In this document: positions 51,569-60,313 of the stretch, piece by piece
Layout of the letters: every line of letters starts with the position of its first letter
Position numbering within the stretch: the first letter of the stretch is position 1
Assembly (NCBI RefSeq): GCF_019303495.1
Contig: NZ_JAEVFI010000002.1
Span: 220,440-284,439 of the forward strand
Direction of reading: 5' to 3'
DNA from: Streptomyces sp. JJ66
Lineage (GTDB): Bacteria; Actinomycetota; Actinomycetes; Streptomycetales; Streptomycetaceae
DNA length: 64,000 bases
Made by a program: the position numbers and the translations under genes
Notes under the pieces: generated by a model
What the model saw: the letters and a program-made list of their open reading frames with translations, nothing else
Database searches by the model: none
What the model was told of the DNA's origin: nothing

Positions 51569-54340
51569 GTGCGCGCGCCCACTGCATCAAGACGCTCTGT
51601 CTTGGGGGCCATTTTGAAGAGATCCAGAGGACTGCGCGTTGTCCTCGCCCTGTCACTCGCCGCTGGCGTGGGAGCCCTGGCGCTCCCCAAGGCCACCGCG
51701 ATCACCGACCCGGTGGCGTTCACCGCGGACGATCTGCCGACCTGGCAGACCAATGGCATCGTCTGGGCCACGGCCCATGCGAACGGCGTGGTCTTCGCCG
51801 GCGGCACCTTCTCCACCGCGCGTCCGCCGGAGGGTGAGTCCGGCAGCTCACGCCAGGCGCTGAACTTCGTCGCGCTGGACGCCGCCAGCGGTGCGCCCAC
51901 CGACTGCGAGCTGTCCTTCACCGTGAGCTCCGGCACCGCCACCGTGCGGGCGCTGGCCGTCTCCCCGGACCAGCGCACCCTCTACGCGGGCGGCTACTTC
52001 GGCAGGGTGAACGACCAGCCGGTCTCCAGCCTCGCGGCCATCGACATCGACAGCTGCACCCCCAAGAGCGGCTTCAACGCGGCCTTCCCCGCCACCGTGC
52101 GGGCGCTGGCCGTCACCGAGGACACCGTCTACGCGGGCGGGGACTTCGGCCAGGTCAACGGCCAGACCCGCGAGCGCTTCGCCGCCGTCAACGCCGAGGA
52201 CGGCTCGCTGCTGCCCTTCCGGTCCGACGCCGACGAGCCCGGCCGGGCGGTGGAGATCACCCCGGACGGCAAGAACGTCCTGCTGGGCGGTGACTTCTTC
52301 GAGGTCAACGGGGCCGACTCGCACGCCCTGGCGGTCGTGGACGCCGAGAGCGGGGACCTCACCAAGAAGTACCCCCTCGGCTTCATCGAGGACGTCTCGG
52401 TCGTCAAGGACATCGACGTCGATGACACCGGCTTCTACACCGCCAACGAGGGCTGGGGCGGCTTCGACGGCCGCATCGCCCTGGACCTGTCCGACTTCAA
52501 CCAGCGCTGGCGCGACACCTGCCTGGGCGCCACGCAGGCCGTCAAGTCGCACAAGGGCGTGCTCTACAGCGCCTCCCACGCCCACGACTGCGGCAGCGTG
52601 GGCGAGTTCCCCGACGGCAAGCGCTACCACTTCCTCGCCCAGCCCACGACCGAGGTCGGCAAGCTCGGCTGGGTGCCGGACACCAACGACGGCATCGGCG
52701 AGCGCATCGGCCCGCGCACGCTGACCGTCGCCGAGAAGGACGGCGTGGAGTACCTGTGGTCCGGCGGCGAGTTCACCACCGTCAACGGCTCCCCCGCCCA
52801 GGGCCTGACCCGCTTCGCCTCCACCGGTGACACCGGCCGCCCGACCACTCCGGTGGCCAGCGCCGAGAGCATCGAGCCCGGCGAGATCCAGGTGCGCTGG
52901 CGCACCAGCTTCGACCTGGACGACCACCGCCTGACCTACCGCGTCTACCGGGACGGCGCTTCCACCCCGGTGGGCACCGTGGACGCCGAGTCCCTGCCCT
53001 GGGAGCGTCCGCAGGCGTCCTTCACCGACACCGGTCTGACCCCGGGCAGCACGCACTCCTACCGGGTGACCGCGACCGACGGCGCGGGCAACGTGAGCGC
53101 CCACTCCGCCACCGTCACCGCCACCACGGCCGTCTCCCAGGACCCCTACGCCTCGGCGGTCGTCGCCGACGGTGCCGAGCTGTACTGGCGCTATGACGAC
53201 ACCGTGCGGCCCTACGTGGCCGACACCTCGGCCGGGGACACCAGCGGGCTGCAGACCGGTGACCCGACCCAGCAGGTGACACCGGGCGCGCTGGCCAGCA
53301 GCAGCAAGGCGTTCAGCTTCGACGGCAGCGACGACATGGTCTACAGCGACCGCCGCACCCGGGTGGGCGACTCCTACACCCTGGAGACGTGGTTCAAGAC
53401 CACCAGCCGTTCCGGCGGCAAGCTCATCGGCCTGGGGAACAACACCACCGAGCTCAGCTACCGCTACGACAAGCACCTGTACATGGACCGTTCCGGCCGG
53501 GTCATCCTCGGTGCCTACGACGGCGACACGCGTACCGTCCAGAGCGGCCGTGGCTACAACGACGGCCAGTGGCACCACGTCGTGGGCACCCAGGGACCGG
53601 GTGGCATGACGCTGTACGTGGACGGCGAACGGGTCGCCCGGAACGGCTACTCCGAGCACCACGACTTCGCCGGTTACTGGCACGTGGGCGGCGACAACCT
53701 GCAGGGCTGGAGCACCAGCTGGTGGTGGCCGCTGAGCAACCGGTTCGCCGGCCAGATCGACGAGACGGCGGTCTACCCCTCGGTGCTCAGCGCCAGCCAG
53801 GTGGCCAACCACTACGAGCTGGCCTCCCACCCCGGGGACACCGTCACCGTGGTGGAGACCGATGAGGACACCTACGTCAACGAGGCCGCCTCCGGCGCCA
53901 ACTACGGCTCCAAGACCTCGGTGGCGGTGCGCGGCTCCTCCGGTTACGAGACCTACCTGCGCTTCACCCTGCCCACGGCTCCCGAGGGAACCGAGCTGAC
54001 CGGGGCGGCCCTGGCCGTGAAGACCAACTCCGCCTCCTACGCCGGTTCCGGTGACCAGGTGCGCGTGGTGCCGGTGACCGGTGACTGGTCGGGCAGTGAG
54101 GTCACCTACGCGACCAAGCCCGAGCTGGCACAGGACCCGGTGGGTGAGCTCACCCCGCCCACCGGACCGAACACCAAGGCGTCGGTGCAGCTGGACAAGG
54201 CCGCCCTCAGCGCCGCCCTGGGCGGGGAGTACAGCCTGGCCCTGACGGGCGAGGGAACGGACTCGCTGTGGCTGTGGTCCTCCGAGGCATCGGCCTCCGA
54301 GGGCACGCCCAAGCTGATCCTCACCTTCTCGCCCAAGTAA
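51569..54340 (+). CDS. Secreted beta-propeller / FN3 / LamG / DNRLRE surface protein
   Basis: 923 residues with an Arg-rich signal peptide (LRVVLALSLAAGVGALALPKATA, cut near 45). Order of domains: a propeller-like region to about 425 built from repeated units of the form TVYAGGDFGQVNGQ and LYAGGYFGRVND; a fibronectin-III domain (about 430-525); a LamG/concanavalin-like domain (about 530-755; YTLETWFKTTSRSGG, WHHVVGTQG); and a C-terminal DNRLRE/CBM-like domain (DTYVNEAASGANYGSKTSV). No sortase signal or anchor. The likely role is binding a carbohydrate, perhaps the polymer of this locus. The start at GTG 51569 is uncertain; TTG 51613 is an alternative. The 281 bp upstream contain GGAAC...GGTATCC, which is only a weak ECF-type promoter candidate. 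Confidence 0.85.
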   Translation: MRAPTASRRSVLGAILKRSRGLRVVLALSLAAGVGALALPKATAITDPVAFTADDLPTWQTNGIVWATAHANGVVFAGGTFSTARPPEGESGSSRQALNFVALDAASGAPTDCELSFTVSSGTATVRALAVSPDQRTLYAGGYFGRVNDQPVSSLAAIDIDSCTPKSGFNAAFPATVRALAVTEDTVYAGGDFGQVNGQTRERFAAVNAEDGSLLPFRSDADEPGRAVEITPDGKNVLLGGDFFEVNGADSHALAVVDAESGDLTKKYPLGFIEDVSVVKDIDVDDTGFYTANEGWGGFDGRIALDLSDFNQRWRDTCLGATQAVKSHKGVLYSASHAHDCGSVGEFPDGKRYHFLAQPTTEVGKLGWVPDTNDGIGERIGPRTLTVAEKDGVEYLWSGGEFTTVNGSPAQGLTRFASTGDTGRPTTPVASAESIEPGEIQVRWRTSFDLDDHRLTYRVYRDGASTPVGTVDAESLPWERPQASFTDTGLTPGSTHSYRVTATDGAGNVSAHSATVTATTAVSQDPYASAVVADGAELYWRYDDTVRPYVADTSAGDTSGLQTGDPTQQVTPGALASSSKAFSFDGSDDMVYSDRRTRVGDSYTLETWFKTTSRSGGKLIGLGNNTTELSYRYDKHLYMDRSGRVILGAYDGDTRTVQSGRGYNDGQWHHVVGTQGPGGMTLYVDGERVARNGYSEHHDFAGYWHVGGDNLQGWSTSWWWPLSNRFAGQIDETAVYPSVLSASQVANHYELASHPGDTVTVVETDEDTYVNEAASGANYGSKTSVAVRGSSGYETYLRFTLPTAPEGTELTGAALAVKTNSASYAGSGDQVRVVPVTGDWSGSEVTYATKPELAQDPVGELTPPTGPNTKASVQLDKAALSAALGGEYSLALTGEGTDSLWLWSSEASASEGTPKLILTFSPK

Positions 54341-54360
54341 CCCTCCCCACCCGGTCACCC

Positions 54361-54403
54361 GCCCGGCCCGGCCGCGTCTCACCCAGGCGCGGCCGGGCCG
54401 GGC
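54361..54403 (+). terminator. Terminator after the LamG protein gene
   Basis: Perfect 16-bp inverted repeat GCCCGGCCCGGCCGCG (54361-54376) / its complement (54388-54403), loop 11 nt, 20 bp after the stop. Confidence 0.85.
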
Positions 54404-54425
54404 TCGACCACACAAGCCCCACCAC

Positions 54426-54468
54426 GGCCGCGCGGCGGGCGGTGCCCCGCACCGCCCGCCGCGCGGCC
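54426..54468 (+). terminator. 20-bp perfect hairpin before the lipoprotein gene
   Basis: Arms 54426-54445 and 54449-54468 are perfectly complementary over 20 bp with a CCC loop. It ends only 20 bases before the lipoprotein ATG, so it could be a second terminator or a leader structure just ahead of the ribosome binding site AGGAG. Confidence 0.8.
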
Positions 54469-54488
54469 TGACAAGCAGGAGTACATCC

Positions 54489-55241
54489 ATGCGTACCCAC
54501 CTTCGCCGCCCCGGCGCGGCAGCCCTGCTGCTGGCAGCGGTCCTCACGGTGTCCGGCTGCTCCTCCGGCCAGGACGAGGACACGAGCGCGAAGGCCAGCC
54601 CTGCGGCCTCCGAGTCCGGGCTGTCGGCAGCCGAGCGCGTCGAGCAGGAACTGGACGAGGACAGCGAGCAGGAGGGCGAGAAGGACACCGAGGACGCCAA
54701 GGACGCCGCCGGGGAGAGCCCCGCCCCCTCGGCGAAGCCGGAGGCTCCCGAGTCCGTCCGGCCGGACGCCGAGCTCACCCCGGCCACCGGCTCGTTCACC
54801 AAGGACGAGAAGGAGTACCTGAGCGGCCGGGTGCCCGAGTCGGTCGAGCCCGCGGCCGTGCTGGACCTGGGCAAGGAGACCTGCCAGCGGATCGAGCGCA
54901 CCGCCAAACGGGATCAGGACGCGGTCGTCTCCGCTCTCATCCGGGGCGAGCTCACCGATCCGGAGGAGGCCGTCACCCACCTGTGCCCGGAGCAGAAGCC
55001 CGTGCTGGAGGCCGCGAAGGGCGGCTACCCCGACGGCACCCACAAGGACCCGACGGCCGGTACGTACCGGACGCTGGACGCGGGCTCCGGGTGCACCTGG
55101 TCGGTGACCGGGGCGGACGGCAAGGCGCTGGCCGTAGGCCCCGAGGGAGGGGCCAAGGAGGGCCAGGAGCACAAGGTGACGATTCCGGGCGGGGCCGCCT
55201 CGTTCACCTCGGCGGACTGCGGCGCCTGGGCGCGGGGCTGA
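54489..55241 (+). CDS. Lipoprotein with acidic linker, function unknown
   Basis: 250 residues. Basic start, hydrophobic core and lipobox LTVSGC, so lipidation at Cys24 is expected. A disordered Glu/Asp/Ser/Ala-rich stretch (about 25-100) leads to a small folded domain with four cysteines (ETCQRIERT, HLCPEQK, GSGCTW, SADCGAW), which could form two disulfides. The final part TYRTLDAGSGCTWSVTG resembles small beta-rich domains common in actinobacterial extracellular proteins. No enzyme motif seen. It lies within the polysaccharide locus, but participation is only inferred from position. Confidence 0.85.
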   Translation: MRTHLRRPGAAALLLAAVLTVSGCSSGQDEDTSAKASPAASESGLSAAERVEQELDEDSEQEGEKDTEDAKDAAGESPAPSAKPEAPESVRPDAELTPATGSFTKDEKEYLSGRVPESVEPAAVLDLGKETCQRIERTAKRDQDAVVSALIRGELTDPEEAVTHLCPEQKPVLEAAKGGYPDGTHKDPTAGTYRTLDAGSGCTWSVTGADGKALAVGPEGGAKEGQEHKVTIPGGAASFTSADCGAWARG

Positions 55242-55275
55242 CCGGCGGGCTTTCTCGCTGGACTCTCCGTGCCAT

Positions 55276-55350
55276 CCGCTGAGCCCCCGGGCTGGACCGA
55301 CGCTGCTGGTTCATCACCAACAGCGTCGCAGCCGCCCGGGGCCTCAGCGG
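55276..55350. terminator. Long bidirectional hairpin between lipoprotein and glycosyltransferase genes
   Basis: Outer arms CCGCTGAGCCCCCGGGC (55276-55292) and 55334-55350 pair with one mismatch; an inner stem CGACGCTG/CAGCGTCG (55298-55305, 55321-55328) is perfect. It sits one base from the glycosyltransferase stop and serves both convergent genes. Confidence 0.85.
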
Positions 55351-55351
55351 T

Positions 55352-56497
55352 TCACGCCCGGGGGCGGGGACGCCCCACCGCGTCGGTGTAGACCTCCAGC
55401 AGGCTGGCTGCCACCGCGTCCATGGAGAAGGCGTCGGCGGCCAGCCGGTGGGCGGCCACCGACGCCGCTGCCGCCTCCTGGGGCTCCAGCAGCTCCCGTA
55501 CGGCACCGGGCAGCTCCGCCGCGTCCGCGACGACCCGGCCCGCACCGGCCTCCCGCACGGCGGAGGCCAGACCGTTCGACTCGGTCACCACCGCCGGGGT
55601 CCCCACGGACAGCGCCTCCAGCACGGACATGGGGAAGGGTTCGTCCACCGAGGGCAGGACGTAGACGTGCGCCCGCCGCAGCTCGGCCAGCACCTCGGCC
55701 TGGCTCAGTGCCCCGGGGCAGGTGAACCGGTCCCGCAGTCCAAGCTGGTCGATCAGCTCCCGCACCGCCGGCAGCTCCCCCTCGTCGGGGCCCGCGATGA
55801 CGAACCGCGCGCCGGGGTGGTGCCGCAGGATCTCCGGCGCCGCCGCCACGAAGTCCCGGGGCCGTTTACGGGCCTGCAACCGGGCCGCGTAGAGGATGAC
55901 CGGCGGTCCCTGCGGGGGCGTGCGCGCGGGCTGCCCCGGCACCCCGTTCACCAGCCGCACGGCGTGGTCCAGCGGGGTGCCCAGCACGGCGTCCAGCCCC
56001 CGGCGCTCGTGCGACGTCAGGTAGAGCACGGCCGACGCGTCCCGCAGCACCCGCCGTACGGCCAGCGAGTCCAGCACCCGGGCCAGGACCTTGTCACTCG
56101 GGTCCACCATGCCGTGGGTCTGCAGCACCAGCGGGACCCCGGCGCGCAGCGCGGCCAGCGCCACCGGCAGCGTCACCAGGTCGCGGGCGAGGTGGACGTG
56201 CACGACGTCCGCCCCGCGCACCAGGCGGCCCGCCGAGGCCAGCAGCGCGGGCGAGGTGATGCCGCTGAAGCCGAGCGGCAGCAGCCTGCGGGCCGGGTAG
56301 AGCCGCGCCGGGACGCCTTCGACCTCGGTGGGCGGCGTCGCGCCGAAACCCTCGGCCAGGGCCAGCAGGCGGGGGGCGTGGCCGCGTTCGCGCAGGGCGT
56401 GCGAGAGGTTGAGGGCGACGCGGACCGGGCCGCCGAAGGCTCCGGTGGGCGCGTGCAGGGTCACCGCGTGCAGCACGCGCAGTCCGGGGGTACTCAC
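55352..56497 (-). CDS. GT4-family glycosyltransferase
   Basis: 381-residue retaining glycosyltransferase of the GT-B fold. N-terminal acceptor domain (LRVLHAVTLHAPTGAFGGPVRVA); C-terminal donor domain with VILYAARLQARKRPRDFV, FVIAGPDEGELP and the EX7E motif region EPFPMSVLEALSVGTPAVVTE. GTG 56497 overlaps the stop of the upstream acetyltransferase gene by four bases (GTGA), so translation is coupled. Donor sugar unknown; GDP-fucose or GDP-mannose are possible given gmd and fcl nearby. Confidence 0.92.
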   Translation of the reverse strand: MSTPGLRVLHAVTLHAPTGAFGGPVRVALNLSHALRERGHAPRLLALAEGFGATPPTEVEGVPARLYPARRLLPLGFSGITSPALLASAGRLVRGADVVHVHLARDLVTLPVALAALRAGVPLVLQTHGMVDPSDKVLARVLDSLAVRRVLRDASAVLYLTSHERRGLDAVLGTPLDHAVRLVNGVPGQPARTPPQGPPVILYAARLQARKRPRDFVAAAPEILRHHPGARFVIAGPDEGELPAVRELIDQLGLRDRFTCPGALSQAEVLAELRRAHVYVLPSVDEPFPMSVLEALSVGTPAVVTESNGLASAVREAGAGRVVADAAELPGAVRELLEPQEAAAASVAAHRLAADAFSMDAVAASLLEVYTDAVGRPRPRA

Positions 56498-57033
56498 GTG
56501 GGCTCTCCGACCGGACGGCGCTCGCCGTCCACCGTGTGCAGGGTCAGTTCGGGCAGGTCTCGGTGCAGTACGGCGCCAGCCCCCACCACCGCGTGCCGCC
56601 CCACCCGGGTCCCGGCCAGCACCGTGGCGCGGGTGGCGATCCACGCCCCGTCCTCGACCGTGACCGGGCCGTTGCGGTAGCGGAAGTCGGCGGCCCGGTG
56701 GTCGTGGCTGCCGGTGCACAGCAGCGCCTCCTGGGAGACGCACACGTGGGAGCCGAGGGTGACCGGCTCCAGGTTCAGCAGCCACGCCCCCTCGCCGATC
56801 CACGTCCGGTCGCCGATCGTCAGCTTCCACGGCCACAGCACGCGCACCCGGTGGCGTATCAGCACGTCCTCGCCCACGGTGGCACCGAAGGCGCGCAGGA
56901 GTGCCACGCGCAGCCGGTTCGGGCACCACCAGGCCATGAAGACCAGGTTGAGCACGGCGAACCACAGCGCTTGCGTGAGCTTGCCGCGCCCCTTGTCGTA
57001 TCCGGCTAGCGTGAACGCCGAAAGGTCGCGCAT
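56494..57033 (-). CDS. Hexapeptide-repeat acetyltransferase (WcaF-like)
   Basis: 179 residues from ATG 57033 (MRDLSAFTLAGYDKGRGKL...), with AAGGGGG upstream. The left-handed beta-helix hexapeptide pattern is clear from about 75 (VLIRHRVRVLWPWKLTIGDRTWIGEG... to ...VGRHAVVGAGAV), with the catalytic His in TGSHDH. Closest in layout to WcaF/colanic-acid type putative O-acetyltransferases. It probably acetylates a sugar of the repeat unit. The frame is open 45 codons further upstream, but that part is unlike the family. Confidence 0.88.
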   Translation of the reverse strand: MRDLSAFTLAGYDKGRGKLTQALWFAVLNLVFMAWWCPNRLRVALLRAFGATVGEDVLIRHRVRVLWPWKLTIGDRTWIGEGAWLLNLEPVTLGSHVCVSQEALLCTGSHDHRAADFRYRNGPVTVEDGAWIATRATVLAGTRVGRHAVVGAGAVLHRDLPELTLHTVDGERRPVGEPT

Positions 57034-57168
57034 GGCGCCTGTGCCCCCTTGTGTCCGCTGGTGGGTCCGCTCGTCCGCGGGCGCGTGCCACCCGCCGGCG
57101 TCTCCGGTCGGACCTCTCCGACGGGAGGGCACGTCACCGTGGGCGGTACGACAGCGCGGGCGCGCCAA

Positions 57169-57216
57169 GATTACCGTCAGCTGAGATTACCGGTGGCTGA
57201 GCGTACCGGTGATCGC
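57169..57216. repeat. Three 16-bp tandem repeats in the divergent promoter region
   Basis: GATTACCGTCAGCTGA, GATTACCGGTGGCTGA and GCGTACCGGTGATCGC follow one another without gaps. The common core TACCG recurs every 16 bases. They lie in the 339-bp space (57034-57372) between the acetyltransferase and the Wzy-like gene, so binding of a regulator to repeated sites is possible. No gene lies in this space. Confidence 0.7.
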
Positions 57217-57372
57217 CGCCCCGGCGCACGCCCCTCCCCCGCGAGGATCCGGCGTCCGCTCCCGGCGACCCGCGCCGACCCGGCGCGCGGTCCCGGCGCC
57301 GCGTCGGCGCTCGTTAGACTGCGCGGCATACCGTCACCCGGTCGGGGGACGCCTGAGGAGGGAGTGGACGCA

Positions 57373-58926
57373 GTGCCGGTCGGGAACACGCCTCCCGCGC
57401 CCCCGCGCACCACCGCACCCGGCGGCCCCCACGGCCCCCATGCCGACCCCCCGCTGCCGCCGCCGCTGGCGCCGCGCACGCTCCTGTCCCGGGCGCTCGC
57501 GGTGCCCCTGGTCCTGGGGCTGGCGTGCTTCCTGCCGCTGGTGGTCATCTCCAACTCCGGCACCGGCCCGCGCGACGCCGCGTTCTGGCTCCAGCTCGTC
57601 CTGACCGTCTACTGCGGGGTGCGGCTGTCCGCGATGGTGCTCACCGCCCGCCGCAAGCTGCTCCAGGCGTCGTTCTGGATGTTCTGCTACATGGCGATGG
57701 GGGTCGCGCCCCTCGCCCAGGCGGTACTCGGCCGGGCACCGACCCCCATCGTCGGACCCCGTGAGCACCTCCTCCAGGCCATCGCCCTGGTGCTCCTGGG
57801 CTGCTGCGCCTTCGACGTGGGCGCGCTGCTGGCCCGGTACCGGCCGCTGTGGCGGGTCCAGCTGCTGACCGCGGGCAGGCGCCCGGACGACGGCAGCCGC
57901 GACGCCCGGCCCCTGCTGATCCACCGCAGGCGGCTGCAACTGCTCACCGCGCTCGCCTTCGTCGCCGCGAGCCTGCTCATCATGCAGCTCGGCGGCCTCA
58001 GCATCTTCTTCAGCAGCCGCCAGGAGATCATCGCCGGGATCGAGGACGCGGGGATCTCCGGTGACGGCTCGCAGGCGGGCCAGGCCCTGCTGCGGGGCTT
58101 TGGCACCGTGCTGCCGCTGATCGCGCTGCTCGCCTACACCCGCTGGCTGGTCACCTCCCGGCACGCCCGCCACACCTGGTCAGTGGTCTGGACCTTCGGC
58201 GCGCTCGTCGTCCTCAACCTCATCGTCAACAACCCCATCTCGAACCCGCGCTACTGGTTCCTGACCGTGATGTTCGCCCTGCTGTTCGCCGCGTTCCCGG
58301 TGAGCGCGGCGATGTACCGGGCGTCCCTGTCGCTGGGCGTCGTCGTGGCGCTGCTGATCTTCCCCTTCGCCGACCGGTTCCGCTACGACGAGGGCCAGGC
58401 CCAGCCGTACGAGACGACGTCGTTCCTGGAGCCGCTCGCGCTCAAGGACTACGACCAGGTCGGCATGTTCGCCAACACGATCACCTACGTGGAGGCCGGA
58501 CACGGCCACTCCTACGGCTACCAGCTGGCCGGTTCACTGCTGTTCGCGGTGCCGCGCTCGGCCTGGGAGACCAAGCCCACCGACACCGGCGTGATGGTCG
58601 GTGAGTGGATGGGCGCGGTCAACACCAACCGGTCCTCGCCCATCTGGGCGGAGCTGTGGATCGACTTCGGCCCGGTCGGCATGACCGCGGGCCTGGCGGG
58701 CCTCGGGTACGCCGCCGCGCGGGTGGACCGGCGCGTCGCCCGCCGGGCCGTGCGCCGGTCTCCCCCCGGCAGCGTGCTGCTGATCGCGGCGCCGCTGATC
58801 GCGGGCTACTCCTTCATCCTCATCCGTGGCCCGCTGCTCCAGGCCACCGGCCGGGTGGTGATCGCCGCGCTGTGTATCGCGCTGATCGCCACCTACCGGC
58901 AGGACCACAGCGCCCGCATGCGCTGA
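57373..58926 (+). CDS. Wzy-like polysaccharide polymerase (polytopic membrane protein)
   Basis: 517 residues from GTG 57373, with AGGAGG ten bases upstream (a GTG three codons earlier is closer to it). A Pro-rich head is followed by about ten to twelve hydrophobic helices and a large extracytoplasmic loop (about 340-400, with DRFRYDEGQAQPYETT and LALKDYDQVGMFANTITYVE). This is the layout of O-antigen/exopolysaccharide polymerases, which have little sequence conservation. The motif VNNPISNPRYW before the loop and PSAWETKPTDTG-like PRSAWETKPTDTG after it recall oligosaccharide-repeat-unit polymerases. Assigned by topology and context. Confidence 0.75.
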   Translation: MPVGNTPPAPPRTTAPGGPHGPHADPPLPPPLAPRTLLSRALAVPLVLGLACFLPLVVISNSGTGPRDAAFWLQLVLTVYCGVRLSAMVLTARRKLLQASFWMFCYMAMGVAPLAQAVLGRAPTPIVGPREHLLQAIALVLLGCCAFDVGALLARYRPLWRVQLLTAGRRPDDGSRDARPLLIHRRRLQLLTALAFVAASLLIMQLGGLSIFFSSRQEIIAGIEDAGISGDGSQAGQALLRGFGTVLPLIALLAYTRWLVTSRHARHTWSVVWTFGALVVLNLIVNNPISNPRYWFLTVMFALLFAAFPVSAAMYRASLSLGVVVALLIFPFADRFRYDEGQAQPYETTSFLEPLALKDYDQVGMFANTITYVEAGHGHSYGYQLAGSLLFAVPRSAWETKPTDTGVMVGEWMGAVNTNRSSPIWAELWIDFGPVGMTAGLAGLGYAAARVDRRVARRAVRRSPPGSVLLIAAPLIAGYSFILIRGPLLQATGRVVIAALCIALIATYRQDHSARMR

Positions 58927-58930
58927 CCGC

Positions 58931-60313
58931 TCAGCTGGGCACCGGCCGGCCGGTGTGCTCCGCTTCCGTCCGCTCCTGGCGCCGGGCCCGGCCCACCCGC
59001 CGCCAGGCGGCGGCCGCCTTGAGCCCCGAGCCCGCCGCCAGGCCCCACGCGGCGCCCAGGACGCCCGCCCACTGGAACCCCGCGTACATCAGGGTCACGG
59101 ACAGCAGCGAGAAGACCACCTGGACGGGCAGGGTCTCGCGCGGGCTGAGCACGCGCAGCGTCAGCAGGGCGCTCACGCCGAAGCCCATCAGGGTGTACTG
59201 CGCGGCGGAGGCGGGCAGCAGGCTGGCCACGGCGGGCCAGGTGTCCCCGAGCACCTGCCGCCCCCAGTCCTCGGGCAGCAGCCACCACGCCGTGCCCCAC
59301 AGCGCCCCGGTCGCCGCCAGTACGCCGCCCAGCAAGAGCGTCGCCCGGACGACGGACCGGCTGCCGCCCAGCCGGGCCAGCAGCGGCGGGCCGAACCCGT
59401 TCGCGGCCCCGAACAGCACGTTCAGCGGACCGAAGAGGGCGGAGGCACCGCGCAGCGCCCCCACCGCGAGCGGACTGCCCACCACGCCCAGGCCCAGCAC
59501 CGCCAGCTGGCCAGCGCCGTTGCCGACGGCGAACTCCACGGCGAACCGCTGCCCGAGGTGACCCCGGCGCAGATAGGGCCGCAGGGACGTCGCGGCCCCG
59601 GCCAGCGGGCGGTGCAGCAGCGCGGCGGCCACCACCGCGCTCGGCAGCGCCGCGAGGCCCCAGGCCAGCACCAGCCGCGCCGGTGAGGCGCCGTCGGGCT
59701 GCCAGGTCAGCGCCGCCACGGTGGCCACCAGCCGCACGCTGTCCGCCGCCAGCGCGTGGTCGGGGCGGCCCAGCAGCGAGAAGCAGTAGCGTGCCGCGTC
59801 CTGGAGCAGCACGAGGGGCAGGACGGCGCCGAGCGCCGCGAGCGCGGGCCCGGGCACCGGGATCGCCGTGCCGAGGAGGGCGAACCCGGCCCCGGTGACC
59901 AGGGCCGCCACCACGGTGAAGGCGAGCGCGGAACGGCAGGCCGTCCGCACGCGGGCGGCGTCCCCGCGGACCAGCACCAGCGCCTGGCCGACGTAGGCCA
60001 TGAACAGCCCCAGGGTCACGGTGAACACCAGGTAGACCATGGAGAACCGGGCGAAGCCCGTGGCGGTGGACAGCCGCGCGGCGAGGATGAGCACGAGGAT
60101 GTTGGTCAGCCCGGCCGCGCCCTGGTCGAGTACCGAGGCCAGGGCCGCCGTCCGCCCCCGCAGCCGGGTACCTCCGCCGCTGTCGGCACCCGGCGCACCG
60201 CTACTCCCGGCGCCCGGCGCACCGCCGCCTGCCGCCGCGCTGCCGGCGCCCGCCGGGTCCTCGGCGCCCCCCGCGCTGTCGGCCCCCGCGCCCCCGGCGC
60301 CCCCCGCGCTCAC
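58931..60313 (-). CDS. Wzx-like polysaccharide flippase
   Basis: 460-residue MOP-superfamily membrane protein that would flip the lipid-linked repeat unit. After a 45-residue Gly/Ala/Ser low-complexity head come about twelve hydrophobic helices, beginning ASVLDQGAAGLTNILVLILAA, the usual start of Wzx/RfbX-type exporters. GTG 60313 overlaps the stop of the upstream Wzz-like gene by four bases (GTGA), so the two are coupled. Convergent with the Wzy-like gene (4-bp gap). Confidence 0.85.
   Translation of the reverse strand: MSAGGAGGAGADSAGGAEDPAGAGSAAAGGGAPGAGSSGAPGADSGGGTRLRGRTAALASVLDQGAAGLTNILVLILAARLSTATGFARFSMVYLVFTVTLGLFMAYVGQALVLVRGDAARVRTACRSALAFTVVAALVTGAGFALLGTAIPVPGPALAALGAVLPLVLLQDAARYCFSLLGRPDHALAADSVRLVATVAALTWQPDGASPARLVLAWGLAALPSAVVAAALLHRPLAGAATSLRPYLRRGHLGQRFAVEFAVGNGAGQLAVLGLGVVGSPLAVGALRGASALFGPLNVLFGAANGFGPPLLARLGGSRSVVRATLLLGGVLAATGALWGTAWWLLPEDWGRQVLGDTWPAVASLLPASAAQYTLMGFGVSALLTLRVLSPRETLPVQVVFSLLSVTLMYAGFQWAGVLGAAWGLAAGSGLKAAAAWRRVGRARRQERTEAEHTGRPVPS

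Noticed and set aside
51848..54907. Minus-strand open frame of over 1000 codons opposite the LamG protein gene
   Set aside because: Low-complexity composition, no domain, and it runs across two plus-strand genes with signal peptides and terminators.
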